Positions 26,092-35,083 of a stretch of DNA of 64,000 nt are shown here, in pieces; positions within the stretch are counted from its first letter, which is position 1; each line of letters begins with the position of its first letter. The stretch covers positions 1,426,001 through 1,490,000 of the forward strand of contig NZ_CP062260.1 in NCBI RefSeq assembly GCF_014863545.1, given 5' to 3'. Source of the DNA: Paenibacillus sp. JNUCC32. Lineage in GTDB: Bacteria; Bacillota; Bacilli; Paenibacillales; Paenibacillaceae. A program made the position numbers and the translations under genes. The notes beneath the pieces were generated by a model that saw only the letters and a list, made by a program, of their open reading frames with translations, was not told where the DNA came from and ran no database searches.

Positions 26092-27195
26092 ATGGGAGCA
26101 GGTCAAGAGCAATTGGAAGATATCATGCGTCAGCCCGCGGAAATACTGTTTCGTCATGAGCTGGAAGCGCTGCGCAAGGAGGATACCGGGAAAATTCCTG
26201 CCGGATGGCAGATGTCCCCTCAATCCGTACTCAAATTCATCGTTGGCGGCAAGGCCGGCAAGACGGAAATCACGCCTAAATATATCGGAAACCAACGACT
26301 GATCGAGATGGCGGTCGCTACCCTGGTAACCGACCGCGCCCTGTTATTGATCGGGGAACCGGGCACGGCCAAATCCTGGCTGTCCGAAAATCTGGCGGCA
26401 GCAATCTATGGAAATTCCGGATTGGTCGTACAGGGCACGGCTGGAACAAGCGAAGAACACGTGCGGTATTCCTGGAACTACGCCATGCTGCTTGCCCAAG
26501 GCCCTACCCCCGAAGCGCTGGTGCAGAGCCCGATCATGCGGGCGATGGAAGCGGGCGGGATCGCCCGGTTCGAAGAGATTTCCCGCTGCGCCTCGGAGGT
26601 ACAGGATGCCCTCATCTCCATTTTGTCCGAAAAGACGATATCGGTGCCTGAACTCGGAAAAGAAATGAATGCCCGAAAAGGCTTCTCGATTATCGCTACA
26701 GCGAATACGAGAGACCGCGGGGTCAATGAGATGTCGACCGCGCTGAAGCGCCGTTTCAACATCATCGTGCTTCCGGCTCCTGCGGATCTGGAAACCGAAA
26801 TCGAAATCGTGAAGAAACGGGTGTCGGAGATTGCTTCCTCTTACGATCTTCAGGCTGCTGCTCCTGCAGATGAAGCACTGCTTAAGGTAGTTACCATCTT
26901 TCGCGAGCTGCGCAGCGGCATGACCCTGGATAAAAAGGAAAAAGTGAAGTCTCCTGCCGGGGTAATCTCGACGGCTGAAGCGATTTCGCTCCTGACCAAC
27001 AGCATGGCGCTGGCAGCCAGCTTTGGCAGCGGGGAGCTCACCGACGAGGATTTGGCAGCAGGACTTCAAGGCGCGATCGTGAAGGATGATGATAAGGACC
27101 GGCTCGTGTGGAAGGAATATCTCGACAACGTGATGAAAAAGCGCGGTGCCGAGTGGCGGGGCTTATATCAAGCATGTAAGGAGATAAACAAGTGA
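26092..27195 (+). CDS. MoxR-family AAA+ ATPase (YehL-like)
   Basis: A 367-residue AAA+ ATPase. Walker A is LLIGEPGTAKSWL (about residue 85), Walker B is GGIARFEEISRC, sensor 1 is IATANTRDRG, and the arginine region is STALKRRFN. MoxR ATPases work with VWA proteins to remodel or load metal into partner proteins, and one lies two genes downstream. The GTG of the next gene overlaps its TGA stop. The start has AAGGAGTGG 5 nt upstream. Confidence 0.92.
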   Translation: MGAGQEQLEDIMRQPAEILFRHELEALRKEDTGKIPAGWQMSPQSVLKFIVGGKAGKTEITPKYIGNQRLIEMAVATLVTDRALLLIGEPGTAKSWLSENLAAAIYGNSGLVVQGTAGTSEEHVRYSWNYAMLLAQGPTPEALVQSPIMRAMEAGGIARFEEISRCASEVQDALISILSEKTISVPELGKEMNARKGFSIIATANTRDRGVNEMSTALKRRFNIIVLPAPADLETEIEIVKKRVSEIASSYDLQAAAPADEALLKVVTIFRELRSGMTLDKKEKVKSPAGVISTAEAISLLTNSMALAASFGSGELTDEDLAAGLQGAIVKDDDKDRLVWKEYLDNVMKKRGAEWRGLYQACKEINK

Positions 27196-29546
27196 ATGCC
27201 GCCGGCATCCATGTTTTTGGCGTTCGGCATTTGTCACCCGCCGGTGCGAAGCATTTAGTAGATTTTCTGGATGAGATTGATCCCACCGCCGTCCTCATTG
27301 AAGGACCGTCTGACGCTAGCGGGGAAATCCGGCATCTGGCCCTTGCCACGACAAAGCCGCCGGTTGCCATATTGGCATTTACCGAAGAAGTGCCGGTACA
27401 AACCGTACTTTGGCCTTTTGCGGTATATTCTCCGGAATATCAGGCGATGAAATGGGCGCAGAAGCATGGAGCCTACGCCGCATTTATCGATCTGCCGTCG
27501 TCCTCTGCCGTATGCCTTCAGGAGCTCCGCCGCAGCCCGGTAGGCGGTTCTGGCGGGGAAGAGTCCGAAGCCGGGAAGCCGGAAAGCGTTTCAGGTGCAG
27601 CAGAGCCGTCGGATGATAGCCTGCCGGCCGGAAAATCCGTATATGAGCGGATAGCCGAGCTTGCTGGCGAATACGATTACGATATGTACTGGGAGCGGAG
27701 TTATGAACATAATTTAAACGCGGGGTCTTACCGGCAATCCATAACGGCTTTTTCCGGGCATATGCGAGAGCTTTCGGAGGAGAGAGAACGGCTTGAGGAT
27801 ACAGTGGAGTACGCCTACAATGCCGTTCGGGAGTCTTACATGCGCCGTCAGATTGTTGAAGCGATTGCGGCGGGGCATGAGCCCGAACGCATTGTAGTCG
27901 TCTGCGGGGCATACCATGCCCCTGCCCTTAGCGATTTGTCTAACCCGATGAGCGACGAGGAATTAACTCAGCTGCCTTCCCGGGCAACCAAACTGACCCT
28001 GATGCCATACTCTTACTATAAACTGTCGTCTATTTCCGGCTATGGCGCAGGAAATGCAGCTCCCCATTATTTTGAAATGATGTGGGAACGGATGCTGAAG
28101 GGCGCGCTAACGGAATTGCCGCATCAGTATTTATCCTTGGTGGCGGGCTCGATGAGAAAGAAAGGGACCCACCGGTCAACGGCAGAAGTGATCGAAGCCG
28201 TCCGGCTGGCGGAGTCGCTCGCCGCGCTCCATGGGGGCGGCATCCCCACCTTGCGGGATTTGCGGGATGCGGCCCAGACGCTGCTTGGGCGCGGTGAGCT
28301 TGCCGTCGTGGCAGAGGAGCTTGCCCGAACGGATATCGGCACGGCGATCGGCGAGCTGGCCGAAGGCGTCAGCCAGACGCCGATCCAGGACGACCTGAAC
28401 CGCCAGCTCAAAAGGTTGAAGCTGGAGAAATATAAATCGGTTGTGGCCAACGATGTAATTCTGGATTTGCGCGAAAACCGGAGGGTTGCTTCGAAAGAAT
28501 CCGCCTATCTGGATTTGAACCGTTCCTTCTTGTTTCACCGCTTGAAGCTGCTGGGGATTGACTTCGTCAGCGCGAGGCCGAGCGGGCAGGAGCAGGCGGC
28601 GTGGGCGGAGCACTGGGTTGTGAAATGGACGCCTGAGGTTGAAATCCAGGTCGTGGAGTCTACGCTGCTGGGAGAGACGGTAGAAGTAGCCGCCGCTTAT
28701 ATGCTCCAACAGAAGCTGGCGGACTGCAGCTCGATTGCCGAAGCCTCTTCGCTTATCCGAATCGCCTATGAGTGCGGGATGATTCACCAGATGGAAGCAG
28801 GCAGGCAGACCCTGCAGAAGCTGGCTGTGGACAGCCGTGATGTCGTACAGATCGCGGCCGCTTCCCGGTCGTTATCCGTGATGATCCGTTATGGCGGGGT
28901 CCGGCGAATGGATACGGAGCCGTTAGTGCCGCTGCTTCAGCAGCTGTTTATGCGCGCTTGCTTGTTCCTGCTTGATGGCAGCCAGTGCAGCGATGAGGTG
29001 TCCGGCTCGATGATCACCGCTATGAATGAGCTGAACAGCGTTGCGATGGAGCATGCCGAGCAGGTAGACGAGGAACTTTGGCTGCAAGAGCTTCGGCATT
29101 TGTCGGAAAGGGATGATCTCAATGCCCGTCTGTCGGGGTATGCCTGCGCGGTCTTAATGGAGCGGAACGCGATTTCCGCGCAGCAGTGCGCCGAAGAAGT
29201 TTCGCGCAGACTCTCCCCCGGCATTCCGGCCGATTTGGGGGCTGGATGGTTCGAGGGCTTATCGATGCGGAACCGTTATGCCCTGCTATCACGGTTAAGC
29301 TTGTGGGAGCAGCTGAATGAATACATCCTGTCCCTGGACGATGAGGAGTTCGCGCGCGCCCTTGTTTTTCTGCGCAGGGCGTTCAGCAGCTTCTCGCCCA
29401 AGGAAAAGACGATGATAGCCGAGCTGCTTGGTGAACTTTGGGGCGTGAACGCAGAGCAGGCCGCCGAGATTTTGACCGGTGACTTGAAGGAGGAAGAAGC
29501 AAAAATGCTGGACGAATTGAATGATTTTGATTTTGAGGATTTTTAG
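27192..29546 (+). CDS. DUF5682 protein (YehM-like)
   Basis: A 784-residue protein. The N-terminal domain carries HVFGVRHLSPAGAKHL and later VVVCGAYHAPAL, the paired His signatures seen in the ChaN/EreA/TraB-like fold. This suggests a metal-dependent hydrolase-like core (inference). A long helical C-terminal region ends in a very acidic tail (LNDFDFEDF). It starts on GTG 27192, overlapping the ATPase stop, and ends 3 nt before the VWA gene, so the three are translationally linked. Confidence 0.85.
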   Translation: MNAAGIHVFGVRHLSPAGAKHLVDFLDEIDPTAVLIEGPSDASGEIRHLALATTKPPVAILAFTEEVPVQTVLWPFAVYSPEYQAMKWAQKHGAYAAFIDLPSSSAVCLQELRRSPVGGSGGEESEAGKPESVSGAAEPSDDSLPAGKSVYERIAELAGEYDYDMYWERSYEHNLNAGSYRQSITAFSGHMRELSEERERLEDTVEYAYNAVRESYMRRQIVEAIAAGHEPERIVVVCGAYHAPALSDLSNPMSDEELTQLPSRATKLTLMPYSYYKLSSISGYGAGNAAPHYFEMMWERMLKGALTELPHQYLSLVAGSMRKKGTHRSTAEVIEAVRLAESLAALHGGGIPTLRDLRDAAQTLLGRGELAVVAEELARTDIGTAIGELAEGVSQTPIQDDLNRQLKRLKLEKYKSVVANDVILDLRENRRVASKESAYLDLNRSFLFHRLKLLGIDFVSARPSGQEQAAWAEHWVVKWTPEVEIQVVESTLLGETVEVAAAYMLQQKLADCSSIAEASSLIRIAYECGMIHQMEAGRQTLQKLAVDSRDVVQIAAASRSLSVMIRYGGVRRMDTEPLVPLLQQLFMRACLFLLDGSQCSDEVSGSMITAMNELNSVAMEHAEQVDEELWLQELRHLSERDDLNARLSGYACAVLMERNAISAQQCAEEVSRRLSPGIPADLGAGWFEGLSMRNRYALLSRLSLWEQLNEYILSLDDEEFARALVFLRRAFSSFSPKEKTMIAELLGELWGVNAEQAAEILTGDLKEEEAKMLDELNDFDFEDF

Positions 29547-29549
29547 GCT

Positions 29550-30761
29550 ATGAGCAGTATGCAAGAATCCAACCAAGTATCGCGATGGCGGCTCATTCTG
29601 GGCCAGTCGGCAGAGTCTCAGCTCGCGGGCTTCAGCCCCGACGGGAGCATTCAGCTGTCGGAGGAAGAACGCATCATGGACCGCGCGCTTGCTGCAATAT
29701 ACGATAATACGGACGGCGGGACGGATGCAGGCAGCGCGCCCTCGGGACAGCGGGGAGCCGGACAGGGGAAGTCGGCCCCTCGGCTCGCGCAGTGGCTGGG
29801 TGACGTCCGCTCCTTTTTTCCGGAAGACGTGGTGTCAATTATCCAGAATGATGCCATGGAACGAAAAGGCTGGAAGCAGCTGCTTTTTGAGCCCGAGGTG
29901 CTGGCTACGGTCAAGCCGGATATACAGCTGGTCGGCACGCTGCTGTCCCTGAAGGGGAAAATCCCCGAGAAAACGAAGGAAACGGCACGCCAGCTGGTGA
30001 AGGCGGTTGTGGATGAGCTGGTTCAGCGCCTTCACGAGGATATCCGCCGGGCGGTGACCGGGGCCTTGAACCGCAGGCAGCATACGCCGCTCCCTTCGCT
30101 CAGCGGGATCGACTGGAAGCGGACGATACAGCGCAATCTGAAAAACTATGATGCGGACCGCAAACAGATCGTGCCGGAGCGTTTTTACTATTTTGACAGA
30201 GCCAAACGGAGCAAAGAATGGACCGTCATCGTGGATATCGACCAAAGCGGTTCCATGGCGGAATCCGTGATCTGGGCTTCGGTTGTAGGATCCATATTTG
30301 CCAGCATTCCCTCGCTGGACACCCGCGTGGTGGTTTTCGATACGGAAGTCGTTGATCTGACCGAGCAGTGTGCCCATGACCCGGTGGATATGCTGTTCGG
30401 GATCCAGCTCGGCGGCGGGACGGATATTCATAAATCGGTCGCTTATTGCGAGCAGTTTATCGAGGAGCCGAAAAAGACGCTGTTCATCATCATTTCAGAC
30501 CTGTATGAAGGCGGCAATCAGGCCGGACTGATCCGGCGCATGCGCGAATTGCGGGAAGCGGGGGTCAAGACGATGTGTCTTCTCGCTTTATCCGACGAGG
30601 GTAAACCCTTCTATGACGAGCAGGTAGCCAAACAGCTGTCCCGGGACGGCACCCCTTGCTTCGCATGCACTCCTGCGCTTCTTCCGCAGCTGGTGGAGGG
30701 CGCCCTCAAAGGGCAGGATTTGGCGGAGCTCGCGAAGCGGATTGGCACCAAAGGGATATAA
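29550..30761 (+). CDS. VWA domain protein of the MoxR-VWA operon (YehP-like)
   Basis: A 403-residue protein with a von Willebrand A domain in the C-terminal half. The complete MIDAS metal site is visible as DIDQSGSMAES, with GGGTDIHKS and IISDLYEGG. The N-terminal half is helical and charged. VWA proteins dock the metal-dependent target and the MoxR ring. It is the last gene of the operon and is followed by a terminator. Confidence 0.9.
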   Translation: MSSMQESNQVSRWRLILGQSAESQLAGFSPDGSIQLSEEERIMDRALAAIYDNTDGGTDAGSAPSGQRGAGQGKSAPRLAQWLGDVRSFFPEDVVSIIQNDAMERKGWKQLLFEPEVLATVKPDIQLVGTLLSLKGKIPEKTKETARQLVKAVVDELVQRLHEDIRRAVTGALNRRQHTPLPSLSGIDWKRTIQRNLKNYDADRKQIVPERFYYFDRAKRSKEWTVIVDIDQSGSMAESVIWASVVGSIFASIPSLDTRVVVFDTEVVDLTEQCAHDPVDMLFGIQLGGGTDIHKSVAYCEQFIEEPKKTLFIIISDLYEGGNQAGLIRRMRELREAGVKTMCLLALSDEGKPFYDEQVAKQLSRDGTPCFACTPALLPQLVEGALKGQDLAELAKRIGTKGI

Positions 30762-30825
30762 ACACTGATCCAGGGCGGGGTGCTTTAAGCCGCAAATCCG
30801 GTTCGCTTGTTAGATGACCGACTAA

Positions 30826-30873
30826 AAAGACCTCACCGTGATCCCGTAAAACGGATCATACGTGAGGTCTTCT
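30826..30873. terminator. Bidirectional terminator
   Basis: AAGACCTCAC (30828-30837) pairs with GTGAGGTCTT (30862-30871), with an inner GATCC/GGATC extension. It separates the VWA operon from the convergent small genes. Confidence 0.8.
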
Positions 30874-30881
30874 GCATGTTA

Positions 30882-31058
30882 TTATGATTGGTTATCGGTG
30901 TTTTGACCCGCGTTAGGCTGCTGCTGTTCAAACACCTCGGCTGCTTCTTCGGCAGAGAACTCGGTGTCAAATTCACCTGGAACCGGCATTTTGTTCAATT
31001 TCGTAGTCTGGACTTCCGCTTTTGTCGGTTCGTTGCCGTTACGGTTTTGTTCGCTCAT
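30882..31058 (-). CDS. Small acidic protein, 58 residues, unknown function
   Basis: Short ORF with a perfect AAGGAGGTG site 6 nt before the ATG and two tandem stop codons. The peptide begins MSEQNRNGNEPTKAEVQTTK and is hydrophilic and Gln/Asn/Glu-rich, with MPVPGEFDTEFSAEEAAE in the middle. It has no cysteine, signal peptide or membrane segment. It begins 12 nt after the stop of the next small gene upstream on the same strand, so the two form an operon. The composition recalls small spore-associated proteins, but no motif supports that firmly. Confidence 0.65.
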   Translation of the reverse strand: MSEQNRNGNEPTKAEVQTTKLNKMPVPGEFDTEFSAEEAAEVFEQQQPNAGQNTDNQS

Positions 31059-31070
31059 AGTGGCACCTCC

Positions 31071-31235
31071 TTATGCTAGTACGACTTCTGTATTTTGCCA
31101 AGGATGCCTAAATTTTATGCAAAAAGGGCAGCAACAGCATCCGGCGGCATGTTCGGCACGAAGCTGACCGTTTCTCATGCTCATCGATGATAATAGAATT
31201 TCGTATTCAACGAATGCCTGTTTCTCTGCTATCAT
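31071..31235 (-). CDS. Small Cys-rich protein, 54 residues, unknown function
   Basis: ORF starting at ATG 31235, with AAAGGA 8 nt upstream; an upstream in-frame ATG (31304) has no site. The striking feature is AAGCCCCPFC near residues 33-42, five cysteines in seven residues, suited to metal or cluster binding. It is the first gene of a two-gene minus-strand unit and diverges from pxpB, sharing a 60-nt intergenic region. Function unknown. Confidence 0.55.
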   Translation of the reverse strand: MIAEKQAFVEYEILLSSMSMRNGQLRAEHAAGCCCCPFCIKFRHPWQNTEVVLA

Positions 31236-31296
31236 AGGGATAATCCTTTCAGGATAGACGGAGATCAGGCAGTACATACAGAACGGAGGATGTACG

Positions 31297-32016
31297 ATGA
31301 GCAAGTCCTATACGTTCTACCCCCTTGGGGATTCGGCCGTCCTCATTCAATTTGCGGACTTCGTGAGCGAGAAGGTGCATAGTCAGGTCACAGACATGAC
31401 GATGCGATTGGAACGGGAGCCATTTATGGGCTGGATCGAATGTATCCCGTCGTTTACGAGCATCGCGGTTTACTACGATTATCATAAGATCGAAAAGCCT
31501 GACGGATTCGATACGGTATTTGCATATGTATGCTCGATGCTGGAACAGCGGATGGAGGCGAACACGGCAGCCGAGAACCGGAAGCCTTACGAGGTTGTCG
31601 ATATTCCGGTTTGTTACGGAGGCGAATTCGGGCCCGATTTGGACGAGGTGGCCCGGAAGAATCATCTGTCGCCCTTGGATGTCGTCAAGATTCATTCTGG
31701 GCAGGATTACTTGATCTATGCCATCGGTTTCGCCCCCGGGTTTCCGTATGTAGGAGGAATCCCGGAGCAAATCGCAACCCAGAGGAGAAAGACGCCCAGA
31801 CTGCGAATACCGGCTGGTTCCGTTGGAATCGCCGGGACGCAAACCGGCATCTATCCGATTGAAACGCCGGGCGGCTGGCAGATTATCGGCCGGACGCCGC
31901 TCGCATTGTTTCGTCCCGGCGCCGAGCCGCCAACGCTGTTGAAAAGCGGGCAGTATATTCGGTTCCGGCCCATTCAAGCCGAGGAATACGAGCGGTTAAG
32001 GGAAGTGAGACTATGA
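31297..32016 (+). CDS. pxpB: 5-oxoprolinase subunit PxpB (KipI family)
   Basis: Part of the three-subunit ATP-dependent 5-oxoprolinase that converts pyroglutamate to glutamate. It has 239 residues. The family block GFAPGFPYVGGIPEQIA is followed by RKTPRLRIPAGSVGIAG and TPGGWQIIGRTP. In B. subtilis the homologue KipI also inhibits the sporulation kinase KinA. It overlaps pxpC by ATGA at 32013. The start has ACGGAGGATG just upstream. Confidence 0.93.
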   Translation: MSKSYTFYPLGDSAVLIQFADFVSEKVHSQVTDMTMRLEREPFMGWIECIPSFTSIAVYYDYHKIEKPDGFDTVFAYVCSMLEQRMEANTAAENRKPYEVVDIPVCYGGEFGPDLDEVARKNHLSPLDVVKIHSGQDYLIYAIGFAPGFPYVGGIPEQIATQRRKTPRLRIPAGSVGIAGTQTGIYPIETPGGWQIIGRTPLALFRPGAEPPTLLKSGQYIRFRPIQAEEYERLREVRL

Positions 32017-33020
32017 GCATGACCGTCATCAAGCCGGGTCTGCTGGCGACTCTTCAGGATTCAGGGAGACGGGGTTACGGCAGGTACGGTATCATTACGG
32101 CTGGAGCCATGGACGACTATGCCTATCGGCTTGCCAACCGACTTGTCGGCAATGAGGGCGAACACGCCGTTCTGGAGATCACATGGTCAGGATTGGCCGT
32201 TGAATTTCACGACAATTGTTGGATTGCCCTTACAGGCGGGGATTTATCGCCGCTAATCGATGGCGTAAAGGTGCCCATGTGGCGCCCGGTGCTGGTCAAA
32301 GCGGGGCGTGTGCTGAGCTTTCAACAGCCGGCAGCGGGGTGCCGCGCTTATATGTCCGTATCCGGCGGATTTGATGTCCCGCCGGTCATGGGCAGCCTCA
32401 GCACGTATTTAAGGGCAGGTATCGGCGGATATGAGGGAAGAGCGCTCAAGCAAGGGGATACGCTGCATGCCCATCCTTCCCGGCTTCCGGTGGATTCGTC
32501 TGAACGAAACCTTCATGTTGATGATTCCGGCGGCTTTCTCACCGCGAAATGGTCCGTTTCTGCTTCAGGGTATGACTTCACCGGGCAAGATGCGGTGGTG
32601 CGCGTGCTGAACGGACGTCAATTCGATGATTTTGACGACGACAGCCAGCAAGCGTTGTTCCGGGATCGGTTCACCGTTACTCCGCAATCGGATCGTATGG
32701 GCTACCGATTGTCCGGTCCGCCGCTGACATTAAGGCAAGCAAAGGAATACATATCCGAGCCGGTTGCTTTGGGAACGGTACAGGTTCCCTCCGATGGCCA
32801 GCTGATTATTCTGATGGCGGATCGGCAGACGCTTGGCGGCTATCCCAAAATCGCGCAGGTGGCTTCGGTCGATATTCCGCTGATCGCCCAGCTGCCGCCA
32901 GGCGCCAGCATCCGTTTTGCGGAAATTTCCTTGGCGGAAGCGGAACGGCTATACGCGGCCCGCGCCCGGGAGCTTCGAATGATGGAAGTGATGATCAAGC
33001 ATAAATTAAAGGAGTGGTGA
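32013..33020 (+). CDS. pxpC: 5-oxoprolinase subunit PxpC (KipA family)
   Basis: A 335-residue partner of PxpB with a biotin-dependent carboxyltransferase-like fold. Typical blocks are [20 protein letters not shown] at the start, [12 protein letters not shown], and [13 protein letters not shown] with [14 protein letters not shown] in the C-terminal half. It is cytosolic. Its start overlaps pxpB, and its stop lies 7 nt before the pxpA start. Confidence 0.93.
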   Translation: MSMTVIKPGLLATLQDSGRRGYGRYGIITAGAMDDYAYRLANRLVGNEGEHAVLEITWSGLAVEFHDNCWIALTGGDLSPLIDGVKVPMWRPVLVKAGRVLSFQQPAAGCRAYMSVSGGFDVPPVMGSLSTYLRAGIGGYEGRALKQGDTLHAHPSRLPVDSSERNLHVDDSGGFLTAKWSVSASGYDFTGQDAVVRVLNGRQFDDFDDDSQQALFRDRFTVTPQSDRMGYRLSGPPLTLRQAKEYISEPVALGTVQVPSDGQLIILMADRQTLGGYPKIAQVASVDIPLIAQLPPGASIRFAEISLAEAERLYAARARELRMMEVMIKHKLKEW

Positions 33021-33027
33021 TTTCGCC

Positions 33028-33789
33028 ATGGTTCGAGTGGACCTGAACTGCGATATGGGAGAGAGCTACGGAGCTTACAAGCTGGGCAACGATAAGGAGC
33101 TGCTTCGAAGCATCACCTCGGCTAACATCGCTTGCGGATTCCATGCAGGCGATCCGGCCGTCATGCGGGCAACGGTGCGTCAGGCGGTCGAGAGCGGCGC
33201 CGCCATCGGCGCGCATCCGGGCTTGCCCGATTTGGCCGGTTTCGGAAGAAGAAGGATGGACATTACGCCCGTTGAGGCTTATGACATGGTCACCTATCAG
33301 GTGGGGGCCTTGATGGCTTTTGCGATACAGGAAGGAGCCGGGCTTCAGCATGTAAAGCCGCATGGAGCCCTTTATAATATGGCAGCAGCCTCCAGGCCCC
33401 TGGCAGACGCGATTGCCTCCGCCATCAAACAAATCGATCCGACCCTCATTCTGTTTGGATTGGCGGGCAGCGAGCTGATCGCGGCAGGGGAAGCAGCAGG
33501 GCTTCGAACAGCCAGTGAAGTGTTTGCGGACCGCACGTACCAGGACGACGGCTCCCTCACGCCGAGGAATCGGCCGGATGCCGTCATCACCGATCCCGAA
33601 GCTTCCGTCGCGCAGGTGGTGAGGATGGTTAAGGAAAACGTGGTGGTATCCTTGACCGGCAAGCTGATCCCGATAACAGCGGACACCGTTTGCATACATG
33701 GAGACGGTGCGCACACATCGCTATTCGCCACCACCTTGCGATCCCGGCTTGAAGCCGAGGGCGTCAACGTACAAGCGATCCAATCGTAA
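33028..33789 (+). CDS. pxpA: 5-oxoprolinase subunit PxpA (LamB/YcsF family)
   Basis: A 253-residue subunit of the ATP-dependent oxoprolinase. [18 protein letters not shown] and [12 protein letters not shown] at the N terminus, then VKPHGALYN and [14 protein letters not shown], are diagnostic. AAGGAGTGG precedes the ATG. It completes the pxpBCA set. Confidence 0.95.
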   Translation: MVRVDLNCDMGESYGAYKLGNDKELLRSITSANIACGFHAGDPAVMRATVRQAVESGAAIGAHPGLPDLAGFGRRRMDITPVEAYDMVTYQVGALMAFAIQEGAGLQHVKPHGALYNMAAASRPLADAIASAIKQIDPTLILFGLAGSELIAAGEAAGLRTASEVFADRTYQDDGSLTPRNRPDAVITDPEASVAQVVRMVKENVVVSLTGKLIPITADTVCIHGDGAHTSLFATTLRSRLEAEGVNVQAIQS

Positions 33790-33854
33790 TGATCAGTTAA
33801 ATATTTACGAATGACCCAGGCTTGCTTACATAACGAGTACAGGAGATATGCCAT

Positions 33855-34493
33855 ATGTTAAAAATATTAATTTCAGGCTTTGAGCCCTTTGGCGGGAGTT
33901 CCGTCAATCCTACGGAGAGACTGGTTGAGGAGATCCGGCAAGAGGTCTTTCCTGGGGCCGAGATCCGGACGCTGCTTCTTCCCGTGCATTACGACGAATG
34001 CGCGGACATTCTGCTGCAGGAGATGAAGGCATGCGAACCCGATGCGGTCATCGCTTGCGGTGTGGCGGGGGGGCGGACCGCCATTACGCCGGAACGGATC
34101 GCGATTAACATCAAGGACATACCGCCGGATTCGACGATGACGGATAACCGAGGTGCACGGCCCCAAGACGAGCCTATAGACGTTGACGGACCGGACGGAT
34201 TATTCTCATCCCTTCCGATCCGTTTGATGGTCGACCGGCTGAAGGAAGCAGGGATACCGGCGGCGGTATCCAATACAGCCGGAACGTATATTTGCAACAA
34301 TACGATGTATGCGATTCTGAATGAAATCTGGCGCGAGCAACGGTCTGCTATTGCCGGCTTCGTGCATTTTCCGGCTTCGACGGAGATGGCCGTGGAGAAG
34401 CCGTCCCTGCCGACCCTATCGCATGAAACGATGCTGAAGGGCCTGCGGATCATCGTTCAAGCAACGATCGATGAATTGAATGGACGTGCTTAA
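33855..34493 (+). CDS. pcp: Pyroglutamyl-peptidase I
   Basis: Cysteine peptidase (family C15) that removes N-terminal pyroglutamate from peptides. It has 212 residues. The N terminus is ILISGFEPFGGSSVNPTERL. The catalytic Cys is in NTAGTYICNNTMYA, the His in GFVHFPAS, and the Glu follows in the ERIAINIKD region. It lies 65 nt after pxpA on the same strand, with its own AGGAG site. Pcp releases 5-oxoproline, which PxpABC turns into glutamate, so the four genes form one salvage route. Confidence 0.95.
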   Translation: MLKILISGFEPFGGSSVNPTERLVEEIRQEVFPGAEIRTLLLPVHYDECADILLQEMKACEPDAVIACGVAGGRTAITPERIAINIKDIPPDSTMTDNRGARPQDEPIDVDGPDGLFSSLPIRLMVDRLKEAGIPAAVSNTAGTYICNNTMYAILNEIWREQRSAIAGFVHFPASTEMAVEKPSLPTLSHETMLKGLRIIVQATIDELNGRA

Positions 34494-34556
34494 GGGCTTT
34501 TTAAAAGCTCGTTCGACAAGTGTTACATCGAACCAGGCCATATTCAGATAAACCAG

Positions 34557-34612
34557 AAATCCCGCACCCCGTCTTCCATGGAAACATGGCATGAAGGGAT
34601 GCGGGATTTTTT
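34557..34612. terminator. Terminator after pcp (convergent with the Imm7 gene)
   Basis: AAATCCCGCA (34557-34566) pairs with TGCGGGATTT (34600-34609), followed by further T. The A/T flanks on both sides allow function in both directions. Confidence 0.85.
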
Positions 34613-34662
34613 AAGACAACGAAACGCATAGATTCGAAGCAAGGACCCTGCGGATATCGTCG

Positions 34663-35064
34663 TTAGTCGACTTGATCTTCGATAACCGGCACGCAAGGAG
34701 AGAGGAACGCGTCGCGCTGCTCCTGTAATTGTCCGCGTGCCAGCACTTGAACACGGAACTCGTTATCGTAGCCTTCCAAGTTCTCATCGTCCCGGGTGTA
34801 CAGCAAACCGTATGAACCGGGAGCGATTTCGCCAATCAATTGGTACAACGCTACAATCTCGGCAGCTTCGGCTCCCTTGCGGTTGGTAAACCCGCCGACA
34901 TGAAGATAATATGAGCCGTTGGCCGCATTTAAGGATAACAAGCCGCTGCCCCATGCGAATTCGGTAATTTTAAGCTGTATTTTCTGAATGATCATATCGA
35001 GCTGCCCGGCATCCGCTTCCGCAGGACTCTCTTGAATGGTAGCCCAGCCGTGAAATTCGTACAT
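34663..35064 (-). CDS. Imm7-type immunity protein
   Basis: A 133-residue cytosolic protein starting MYEFHGWATIQESPAEADAG, which resembles the Imm7 immunity family of polymorphic toxin systems. A mid-protein region, NGSYYLHVGGFTNRKGAEAA, also fits. It lies 19 nt downstream of the toxin gene on the same strand, with GAGGAG before its ATG. It presumably binds the C-terminal nuclease-like domain of the upstream protein. The family call is by motif; the pairing is inferred from position. Confidence 0.75.
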   Translation of the reverse strand: MYEFHGWATIQESPAEADAGQLDMIIQKIQLKITEFAWGSGLLSLNAANGSYYLHVGGFTNRKGAEAAEIVALYQLIGEIAPGSYGLLYTRDDENLEGYDNEFRVQVLARGQLQEQRDAFLSPCVPVIEDQVD

Positions 35065-35083
35065 GAAAGCTCACTCCTCGTCG

